Notes under the pieces: model-generated
Database searches by the model: none
The model's input: only the letters and a program-made list of their open reading frames with translations
What the model was told of the DNA's origin: nothing
Shown: positions 43,701 to 55,922 of the stretch, piece after piece
Numbering within the stretch: position 1 is the first letter of the stretch
Layout: each line of letters begins with the position of its first letter
DNA from: Amphiura filiformis
Lineage: Eukaryota > Echinodermata > Ophiuroidea > Amphilepidida > Amphiuridae
NCBI RefSeq assembly: GCF_039555335.1
Contig: NC_092646.1
Location: 29,193,780-29,257,779, forward strand
DNA length: 64,000 nucleotides
Direction of reading: 5' to 3'
Translations under genes and position numbers: made by a program

Positions 43701-46700
43701 TTTTTTGTCAACTTTTTCAAAAAATTTCAAATTTTGATGAATTTTTGAAAATTTTGTATCATCTTTTATAATTGGACCCAAAATTGTTTCCAGTCTCACG
43801 GAAAGACCCCTCCCTTTTTATGGGAACATTGTTCCCAACCTTACGGAAAGACCACTTTTGGAACCTTACCGAAAGACCCCGGCCCCTTCTCGTCATATGT
43901 TGCTGAACATTCAACATTGATCCAATAGCTTGAATGACAAATGGACTATTCCAGAAAATTGATGCACACCCCGAGGAGTTTGGATTTCCAGACTTTTTTG
44001 TCCAGTTGTGATTGTTGAAAATCCAGACTTTTAACTTTAAGCGTCAAAAGGCGAAAAAATCCAGCAGAAATATAGTTCAAAATCAGAAATTCTGAGTTTG
44101 AAAGCTCATTTAGGAAATTTCTGCGATTTATCAATCATTCTATTAATTGCATTTCCAAGCTTTTTCAAGTAACATTAGCAACTGGAATTCCAGTTGTTTC
44201 CAGAAAGCAAACTTGAAAATCCAGACATTCATATTAAAAAATTACTCCTCTATACGGGGTGTGCACTAACGCACTTATTTTCTGGAATAGCCCAATTATA
44301 AAATTGAGATAATATCCAAAGGGGGTTGTCATATCGATTCAAGACTCTCCGGAGAGACTCGATCCTTTCACAATAGCATAGGTTCTTGAAATCTATACTG
44401 TAAATTGGCCAGAACACATGGAACGCGTTCATTAATGTAACGGTTTTTTAACACATGACACGTGTTCAACTTATTTAGAGAACACTAGTGTGAACACCTG
44501 AGACGTGTTCATAAGATACAGTTGAACATATGACACATGTGTATATAAAATATTTCAGAACATCAGTGTTCAAACTACAAGAGCACCAGTGTTCAATGAA
44601 ACAACGAAAGACATAAGGAAATAAGAACACGTGTCAAGTGTTCAAAAGGTGTTACATATGTGTTCTAAGTTTTGAAAATGTTGTCTTATTTTTTCAAAAT
44701 CAAATATTAATGTAACAATATTTCCTTTTTGTGATAGTGCTAGGTATAAGGAGACACTATTTAAGGCAAATTTTAGTATGGATATGCAGACATCTTTTCA
44801 TAACCATGATAACTAATCTTGGAAACAGAGACAGAACACTAGTGTCAAGTGTTCTATGACTTTTACAGTGTACGTCTATGGCAAGCTAAGCGGCTCAGAA
44901 CGTGGGACTAGCTACGCGCAGCTTCTTTCTCGTTACGTGCAGCTTATTAACCAATCAGATTCGCGGTTTTAAACACGTGGAGCTGATGTAAACATCCTCT
45001 CTCACAAATATTACGTTGTTAATTTTTGTAAATGAAAATATCTGTAGTATATCAGCAAAAAAATGGTATAGGTGCTTTTAAAGTAATATCTGAACAGAAT
45101 GATGATTGTTCTATATTTAGGGGCTATCATTTTCTTCGGAAGGGATCCCAAATATAGGGGTCATACTTTTTGGAAAGAAAAATAAGGGGAGGGGGTCATA
45201 AATTGATAATGACAAAATGTAGGGAGTCACAAGATGACTACAGATAGTGTGTTTATTGTATTCAAAAAGACTGATTTCAATACAATTTTAGCCTGTCTAG
45301 GGGGTACGGTGTATCGGTGGTGGGAGTCGGGGGTCATAACATTTTGATGCCGAAATAGTGAGGGTCGCAATTTATTGACGCCGACTTTTTGTAAATTTAG
45401 GAACCCGCCCACCCCCTGTTCCGAAAAAAAAAATGATGACCCATTTTACTCTCTCCATATACACAGTGGCATGTGATATCGCTTTCCCTGCAATATCTTT
45501 ACACAGCGCTTTACATCAGTAGTTGTTGTTGTTTGACCTTCATATCCCCTGCACCGCTAATACAGCCCGAGTATAAACTTACTTACTATTAAACACGGTG
45601 TAAACTTGGAAACACTAAATAAATATGCTTTGTGTCATTTTAGCCAGGCATTAGCAACATGTTCTCTTGACACGTGCTGTGATTTGGCCTCCTTTACCCG
45701 TTCGTTATCTATGCTAATTCCGTAAATTAATTACAAGATAATAATTGTGAAAGAGGATACCTATAACTATACTACGCGCAGCTAACGACCCAACCACGTG
45801 ATTAAATTTGACTATTTTGATTGGTCAAACAGCTGCTCGTAACGAGAAAGAAGCTACGCGTAGCTGTTCCACGCTTTTGGCCCCCTTGGCTTGCCATATG
45901 GTCATTTTCACGGTAAAGGGTGTAACTTTGGATTTTTAACAGTTTAATCCGTAGTGTTCTAATAAAGCCACAGAATTCCATGATTTTTGGCCACATAAGT
46001 CATCTAGTTAGCAGCTACCTTGGGTAGCATAATCAGCTTTGGGAGTTACTGCGTTCAGTTTTAGCAGGCTTAAATGTACTTAATATTGCCATTTTGAAAA
46101 ACTATAAAAAACAGTAACATTTTTGTAAAACCCTGTGTTTTCTTCAGTTAGTTCATGGATAATTTTTCTTATCCTGAAAGTACAGTCATATGTTCAGTAA
46201 ACACTGCCACATTAGATTTAATTGTGAACAGCCCTGTATTTTTGAGAACCGGACTTCGATATTTGTTGTTTCGGAGGCTTCATTTTCCGTTAACAATTGT
46301 TAACAAACTTTGTGGGTGTAGCTTTGGTTCATAATTCTTAGTTATTTCTTCATTTCTTCTTGATTCATAACAGTTGTTATCTTAACTTGAAATGGGTAAC
46401 AAAAATTAGTCGATTTGCAAGCTTTTAAAATTTTTATAAAATCTTGACTTCAAAGAGCCGTTTTTCCGTTAACTTTTTGAAGCCTCCGAAACAAACTGTT
46501 CAGCAAGCTTGTGCAAATATAAATAAAAGAGCTCATCCAATCTATTTATCAAAATGTAGCAAAGTAGATCCTCAAGTCACATGTTTTTAAATCGTGGAGA
46601 TATATATCACCGTTTGAAAATGGGACCCAATACAAACTTTCCGTTAACAATTGAAGCCTCCGAAACAAATGAAGCCTCCGAAACAACAATAAGATTAATT

Positions 46701-49700
46701 ATCATCTATGCATATCTAAATTGGTGTGTTTCATACTGATATCTGCATTGTAATTATTACTTGATATGTGCAGAATGTCATAAATTTAAAAAAAATTTGA
46801 CATTTATGGTTAATGTTTGAAAAATATACTGATACCCAAAAAGCCTGTTTCGGAGGCTTCACATGCAAAAAACACCATACTTAACAAATGGGTGAAAAAA
46901 TTAACATGTGATAAATCTACAATATCTGCCGCATAGAATCATTGATTCAATACACACAAGAAAATAACAGCTTAGATGATCCCAACACTGTTGTTTTCAA
47001 AAAACTACTTCTGCAATGTTTAACAATTGTTAACATGAAGCCTCCGAAACAAAAAAAAAAAAAAAAATGACTTGCTGTGATAATTTAATTTTTGTCACAA
47101 CTGAAATACAATACTTAGAAGCAGAGCATGAAAATTGGTAATTGTGATATTTTTTACCTATTTTTTTATGTCAACTTGTAGTAGTTAGCCAAATATTTTA
47201 CTTTTATGATCACCTGTGTTGTTAACTGAAGCCTCCGAAACACAAATCGCTTGAATTGCCAATTCTAAAAAATAACTCCAATTTCTGTGAAACTTGGCTG
47301 GGAGGTTCCTTTCATCAAGTAGTATTTGTACATGAAGTTAGACATTCAAATTATTTTAGGAACCCAATTAAAACTTAAAAAATATGTTTCAGGTTTGGAA
47401 ATTTCCATTGTAAATGACACTTGATGTTAAAATTTTCAAAACTGCAATTACAAACATAGCAAAACATGGTATAAAATTTAACTTATATCTGTTGACTTAC
47501 TTTGGAATGGGATTTCACATGTATTCCAGCTTTCATGTCATAATTTTCTGAGGTTATGTAAAATACATTTTTTCTTAGATTTTAACCAAAATGTTATGGA
47601 AATGTCAAATTTTTTATTAGAAATCAAAAGGTTTAAGCCTTGAAACATTATTTTACTGGAATTTAAGTTGCTTCTATGCATGATTTCAGTAAACAGAAAC
47701 ATATTTAAGTGGTTTGAAATTTTGACCCTAAAAATCAAAAGTTACACCCTTTACTGTGAAAATGACCATATACGTCCCTGTGACATGTTCCGTAAGAAAT
47801 AAGCGAAATCTGAGAAGAACAAGAACAGTCTTTAAAAAGACGAACTGAGTTCACTGAGTTCATTTTGTACAGTAGCGCAGTGCCAAGGATGATCTGACAC
47901 CTCATGCAGCACTACTGAATCGTTACAAAATTTCTCTGACATCGTACATTCACTATGGTTTAAAAAAAGGATCACGAGGTATTTTTAAATGCTCTAAGCA
48001 TGTTTAAACCGATTAATTAGTGCAGGTGCACAGATAACTATGCCTTTTGTTTGCAGCCATGGGCGTCAATCCTGGGGGCATGTCCCCTTCACCTTTTTTG
48101 TTGTTGTTCTTTACAGTCACCTTTTGATAAATCAGGCCGTGTGTCCCCCCTCGCACATATTTCACGACGTATTTTGACGTATTGGTTTTACTAAATCATG
48201 TTTTTTTAATGAGCTAATTACATGACTTGAAAGTGCTCATGAATATGTAATGTACGCCAATATTTTCAGTGCTGAAAAACAATGCAGAGACTTAAATGTT
48301 CATGACATTTTTATTTCACAGAAATTGGTTTCAAACTTGGTCAAAGTGTTCCGAATGACTAAAAAAGTCAGACAGATTCGACGTAGAATATTTGATGTAA
48401 CATATCTAGTCCCATTCTATTTCCAGTAATGTTTAAGTTCTAACGAATATTTGATGACGTAAAATCTATGATATGTTACGTAAATATCTGGTAGAAAAAT
48501 CGATTTTACGTCATCAAACATTCGTTAGAAGTTAAACATTGCTGGAAATAGAATGGGAATAAATTAGATAACGTAGATGTTAATATTCTACGTTGAATAA
48601 AAAGTCTGTTGGGTCACTAACAATAGTCTTTGAGGAAAAAATAACAATTATCCAATTATCTTCAATTCGCAGTGGAACCTTGTATGCGAGAAAAACTCCC
48701 AGCGACAATTGTCGAAAACTATGGTGATGGTGGGTAAAATGATTGGTTGGCTGTGTTCGGACAACTTGCAGACTTCTTGGGACGCAAAACTATGCTGCTT
48801 TTTGGATTACTTATGCAGGTATGCTATATGTCTATGTGACAAATACAGAGGCACATATACCCAGACAATGCCATATGGACAGACAGACAGACAGACACCC
48901 AGACACAGACTCAGAGACACCCCTACAGACACACAGAGAGACAGGCAGACAGATACACTGAGAGACGGTTGGACAGACAAAAAGACCAACAGACAGACAC
49001 GCACCCAAACAGACATACAAAACGATGCACATAATACGAAACCTGTATTTAGTGATCGAACATTTTTTGTAATCGATTTGTAAACATGAAAACATGGTAG
49101 AAAGGCTGATCTTTCTTCCGTGATGAAAACATGTAAACACCAATGTTAAATTCTAAGACATTTTGTGCGATTAATTCCTAACCGTATAGCCATCATACTC
49201 CTATTACTCATATCATTGCATTTTAGTGTGAGTAAAACAGCTCGTGTTGGCAAACAAAATTGTTTTTAGCGAATTTGATTTTAAATATCATTCATGTGTA
49301 TAATGAATAGCAATGGTCCCAGAATAGACCCCTGTGGGACTCCAAAACTCATATGCTCATATGCAAAGTTAACCGAACTGTAAGAAACAACTTGCTTAAT
49401 GGCTATCTTTCGTGTACGAACAAAATTAAGATTAAATTGATCTTCTAATTTTCTTCTAGACTTCTGTTGGAGTCGGTGCAGCTTTCGCGCCAAACTTTCC
49501 GGTATTTTGCATCATGCAATTTCTATTGGGTATGACGTCATCAGGGATATTTGTAACAGCTTATGTCATTGGTCAGTAATCATTTTAATTATTTTGTTTT
49601 CATTATCATAGAACATTAGGTTTATCAGAAAAACCCTGTTGCGGAGTTGGTAACCGGTGTTAACCTTTTTTTAATATGAACGTTTAATTGAAGCTCCCCA

Positions 49701-52700
49701 GCAGAAGAATTACGATTAATTAAGGCGATTTAATACCCCGATTTTCATCAGTACCCATCTTCTTTTTTTTGTTGCAAATTTATAAAGTATATAAATATGT
49801 TCATCATCTCATGTCCTGAACTTATAAAATATCTCTACATAAAAAGTGGTTTTAAACCATTTTAGAAAATCATTTTAGCCCTATATATTTTTTTGTTTAC
49901 TGTATCCTGGTAACTGAGATGTGTGTTTCATAACAAACCATAATTTATTCTATTGAACATGTCCAAGTAGAATACATGAATAGAATACATTAAATCCTTT
50001 GTTATACTATCTATAGAAATATACTCACTGATTATAACACTGAATAAATTAAATAGGCCTAAATAATCTCTTCCACATAGACAATTCAATACTACACCAT
50101 GTATGCAGAGCCTGTATGTATCTTCTATAATATGTTGTTATGAAAAGAGATTAAAAAAGGCTATAAGGTCATCAAAGGTCAGGTTATAGGTCAATTGGTT
50201 CAGGTCAAATTCAGGCATCAATTATGAATACATGTGATAGTCTGTGATATCATACATGTCATAATGAGGCATCAATTTTGATATTTTGTCTGTTACTGGA
50301 TATATAATGGAAATGTGTGAGGTGGATATACTAAAATACCTTGGGATGTAAATGGTGAGTACAATTTAGATTTCCTAGTTGAGTTGGATTGGGCAAATAA
50401 GTATAAAATAGTTACCAAAATCACAAAAATGATGGTATAGGTGACAAAAAATACAATCTTTTTCAACATTGCTGTAGTGTGGTTGTGGTAACCTGTTACC
50501 TATGGCTTACTTAAGTTTCAGTGACATAGTGTTGCAAGTTCAAAATACAAAATATAGCTCGACATTGAAAATAGAAGCATTTTAACCGGTTCGTTTTTTT
50601 GATAGTTGTGGAGCACCAAGTTCATGAAGTCATAAAAGAAATCAGGGACCACTTATTCCCATTTTACATATCAACATTATTTCCCTAATGTGTTAGCAAC
50701 GCATATCCAAAATTTTAACGAAATCCGTTGATAGTAAGCTTTCCAAAATGAAGTGAATTTAAATCATCAGTGATGTACCTCCTTTTGGCTTCTATCTTCA
50801 AAAGCATGTAAGCTACATTGATACCGATGCCACCAATAAAACGAGAAGATTTGCCCTTCATTTTGCATACCACTTTGTCCAATTTTTTTTTTTGTAATTT
50901 CTTCACAAAATGCAAAAAATGCAAAAAAATTCAATGGGTGTAGTACCCCCTTAAGGGAATTTTAACTCTTAAAAGACCAAGAACTTTCTTGGAAAGGACA
51001 TTCTGGTATAGAATTACCTTTTTATTTATTATGTTAATATATTATAGTGTTATATATTTAATCATTGCGAACCTCAATCCTATTACATTCTGTTAAACAT
51101 TGGGGTGAATTTGTATTTAAGTTGCAACGTTACCATGGTTAAATAACTACTCGGTCCCAAATCAATGGGGGGGGGGGGGACAATTAATGACCATACGGGG
51201 ACGGTGCCGCAAATAGTTATGGATCTCATTTCCGGGCCTCGGTATAACAATGACCCCTTTTCAACTTTTTTCGAAATAAATACCACATTTCACTGCAGCC
51301 CAAATTGCAGCCCAAATATTCGGCAATATCCAGTGTTTAAAGATTTCAAATTAGACATTTAATTTTCTTCTCGTCAAATTTACTCTCACTTATTATAGGT
51401 ACTGAGTTGGTTGGACCATCTAAAAGAGCACTTGCAGGGATAGCAATTCGTATTTTCTACAGCTTGGGGATGATGTTGTTAGCAGTACTTGCGTGGGTTT
51501 TACGTGATTGGCCAAAGATTGAATTAGTCATTTCCGTTCCACCAATCATATTCCTTGTATATTACTGGTAAGTTCCAACATATTTTTTTTTTAAATAACT
51601 ATCAGTGCTTTTGTTTGCCGTTTTATTTCCTTGAAGATTTTATAAATTCAGACTTTTTAAGTCTTCAATGTTTAGTTTGATAGGTGTGCTTATACTAGTT
51701 GGCATATACAAAAGACGAAATCGAAGTATATTTAATTTAGGCATGAAGGACGTCATATCTATGGCTCAGAGCAGTGGCATGGCCAAGGGGTACAGCCCGG
51801 GGGTACAGCTGCCCATTCCCTTCCCTCCCCACATGTGAGATGCTGGCAAACTTGCAGCAGCAAGGGTTTACTCTTAAGTTGTTTGATGTGATCATTTATT
51901 AATGTTTCTAACAAAACATTGCAGAATTTTCAATTCTAGACCTTTACAATACCAACAGCTATCACACTAATTTACACATATATTTTTTAGCTATTTTTAA
52001 CTTAGATTTTCTTTTCTTTATCAATTTTTTCTTCTTTTGTTCTGCCTTTTAGTGGTAAATTTTATTCTATAAATTGTATATTTGTGTGAAAATTGAGGGC
52101 GCTATTTACATATATTTTTAATTTAATTATTTTAGCTCAATTCCGTAATATGGGTTATTCCTTTCATTTCATGATAAAAAGTAGTTTGAGAATTTCCTCC
52201 TTTTTTACGACATGGCATAACTGACAGCAGATTTGGGCAGGTAGAGAATTCCATAATTGGGCTGTAGATGGTAGAAATGATCTTTCATGGCTGACAAGGT
52301 TTGATCTTGGGACTTCCACTGCTATATATTACTCATTTTATGATGTTTTATTGCCATTACAAGTGTCTATCCCTTGTCAATATCGATGTCAATAATTTGG
52401 ATACAATGGTCGCTCCTCTGCCCTTCCCCCACCTCATACACGTCACTGATCTTCCACGTTTATTTTCCGCCCTTCTCTGTAGGATCTTACCGGAGTCCCC
52501 TCGATGGCTGATATCACAAGGACGAGAAGAAGAAGCCTTACAGATTATAAAAAGAGCAGCTAAAATCAACAAAGTCAAATTAAAATATGTTGAAACAAAT
52601 ATTCCAGGGAAACAGGTTCTTCAGAGTGCTAATGGAAGGCCGGTGATGAGAAGGAGGCACAGTGCTGTGGATTTGGTTCGGACGCCAAATATGAGATTTA

Positions 52701-55700
52701 AAACAATCAAAATTTATTTTAATTGGTAAGTTAACAGATGTTTTGTAGTTGTTGTTTTTGTTGTTGTTGTTTTTGTTGTTGTTGTTGTTGTTCATATCAC
52801 AGTAGGGCCCCCCTATGCATAAGGGTCGTGGCTCAAACACTGATCAACAACATGTTCTGACCAGTAGGAATGTGTAGTTGGATGTTCAAATAAGGCAAAT
52901 CCCTATTGCCAACTTGGGAACATGTGTACTTGTAGCCCAATAGCCCAGTTTGGCCCCTCACGGTCTCGAAATATTCCAATTAAAATTGTTTGCTTCAAAT
53001 ATGGGACATAACAAAACCCAATTCTAATCTTTATATTTATAAAGCTATATCAGTGTGGGCACATTTTTCATAGTAGAGACTTAATCCATTATACAGTACA
53101 TCACCCAAATTAGGTGTAAATTCCTTTTTATACCGTGTGGCGGAAAAATAAATCTATGCGACACTGGGAGGCACACATCATAAACATCTCAAAAAAATGT
53201 AATTACCCTCCCCCTTTGAATAATTGTGGCAATTAATCAATTATTCAAAAACGGGCTATTGTATTAAAAATCTGTAAAATGCGTTGGAAGCAGAATTTAC
53301 TTCTGCGCATTTTGACACCTCATTTATAGCAATTGACTTAATATTGACGTCCCAGCGTACATTTAAATCAATGTAACCCAAGATATGAAAGTTACGGTAA
53401 ATTCTTTTGATTTGTATTCAGTATAATTGTAGGAAATCTGTGTAATGATATTTGAGTGTTTTTGTATTGTTGTAAGTGCAACTTTCAAATCTGGACCCAG
53501 CTACATTAAATTGACCGGTGTTTTATTGTTTTCTGGGCTATCGTATCAAGGTGTCAAAATGCGCGAAAATAAATTCTGCTTCCAACGCATTTTACAGATT
53601 TGTAATACAATCGCCCGTTTTTGAATAATGGCCATTACTTTTTTTTAGATGTTTACATCATATAAATGGGGTGGATATGAGTGTGTTTTTGGTGAACCGA
53701 AGGTACACTACTCTTGTTCTTTTCAGCCACTGTTTGGCAATTCAGGCCGATTATCCCCCTCCCATTTCAAGCCGGATTGGCGCTAATGAATGACAGTTTC
53801 TTTGAACTTTACATTATACAATGTCATCTACAAAATGGGTAGTCTAATACCTTTACCAGATTTATCTAAACAAAAACAAAAAGATTTGGTACATCAGAAA
53901 CGGTAAAAAAATCTTTTAAAAAATCCTTGAACTCTCTAAAAGGAAAATATCGATTTTCAATCTAAAAAACTGTTACGAAAAGATCTTTAAAAAAAATTGA
54001 ACATTTCAATCTTTCAATCTTTTTTTTTTAGATCTTTCCCTCGCCAAAGTCTTTTAGATTGGAAGTCAAACTTTTCAGGCATTTCGATAAAACTAGCCTA
54101 CACAGAAAACTGTTAAAGTGGGTCACCGGTACTCACGTATGTGAGTATTTACTCCGTCCCTGTGGCGACACCCTTGACAAATAAAGTAGGTCAAATGACA
54201 CACCCATAATAGGTCACGGTGACCTACTAAGTTCAGTTTCGAGTCACTGTGACACATGTATAATGGGTCACATGACATGATATTCACATCAAGTGAGTCT
54301 GTGCAGAGACTCGCACCCACTGTCATAGGTCACATGACTCGCTTCAACTGCCAAATGAGTCCCATCAACTCGCTTACATAGGTCAGACTGACCTATTTAC
54401 ACAGGTCAGACTGGTCATCGGTACTCACTTATGCGAGTTTTCTTCCGTCCCTGTAGTGACACCCTTGACAACTAAAGTAGGTCATGTGATACACATGTAA
54501 TAGGTCACGGTGACCTACTAAGATCAGTTTCGAGTCACTGTGTATAATACTAGTACTTACCGTTTAATTTCGATCATTTAAAATATGGTTTCTTTTATCA
54601 CAGGATAAGCAGTTCTATGGCATACTACGGGCTTTCATTCATGACAGAAGACCTTGGTAGCGATCCCTTTTTAGCCTTTTTCATTGCTGGTGCTGTGGAA
54701 ATACCAGCCTATATTTTATGTCTACTATTTCTGAATAGATTTGGCAGAAAATGGCTGACGTCTATTTTCATGGTGGCGGGTGGAGTAGCGTTGTTATGCG
54801 CTATTCCAGTGCCAAACGGTAAGTTTTTTGTTTAATTCAAAAATTTCAGAATTGTAAATTTACATGACCATATTTGGAACCAGCATGAAAAATGCAGTAA
54901 AATGAGTACAAACAAGCCTAGTATTAGTTCAGTGGTTCTTGAAATGGCTGGCATCTATTTTCATGGTGGCTGGTTGAGTAACGTTGTTAAATGCGCTATT
55001 CCAGTACCAAACGGTAAGTGTTTAATAATTATATAACACTCGCCACGCGACTGCAGACGACAAGTTTTTTTAATTCAAAATTTCAGAATTTTAACAAAAC
55101 TTGAGGCCTTTCTTCTCAGCAAATATTACAAATTATGGCTAGCTGCCTCACGGGGCTGCCTCTTACTTTCGCCTCAGCAAACAGCCTCCAGAGGGCATCT
55201 TCATCATAGTGGTATTATCATATCAACATCTTATGATCATTTTTTGTAAAAAAGTTATTTTATGAGGAAAACCAGGGAATGGAAAGTCTACCTTATTCTA
55301 AACCAAGGTGCCTTGCAGCAAATAGCTGCAAACTAGTAAGGGTGAAAATAGTGATTCCGTGACCAAATCACGGGGAACAAAATTTGAAAGTGGTTTCTTG
55401 TACTTCGAGGTATGGGAAATCATTTAAAGAATATGCAACCTCGTCAAATGGTGGGAACTCTAGACAGAAGGCGCTTTTCAAAATGGCCCCCAAAATGCCT
55501 AAAAATTGTCAAAAATTGTCACAATTGTGTGATTTGGATACCATAATGCTGAAAAGGTAATGATTTTTGTAGCTATATAGTAGTATATATCCTATATGAC
55601 CCAATTTATAATTTCAGCAAAAATTGTGATTAGAAATATGGCGGAAACAGCATCTAGAGGGCGTCTTTTTAAAAATATGCTAATTTCCACTTCTGACCTA

Positions 55701-55789
55701 CTGTTGTTTAGACGTGCTTGAATTGACTTCGAAGAAGACAAATCAAAGTGCCACTTGGTATCGCATCATCATCATCATCATCGTCATCG

Positions 55790-55833
<44 letters not shown>

Positions 55834-55879
55834 GTCATCGTCATCGTCATCATCATCATCGTCATCGTCATCGTCATCG

Positions 55880-55922
<43 letters not shown>

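Noticed and set aside
48709-49083. 124-codon frame beginning inside gene B exon 2
   Set aside because: It starts in the frame-shifted part of exon 2 and runs through the donor site into the ACAGAC simple repeat.
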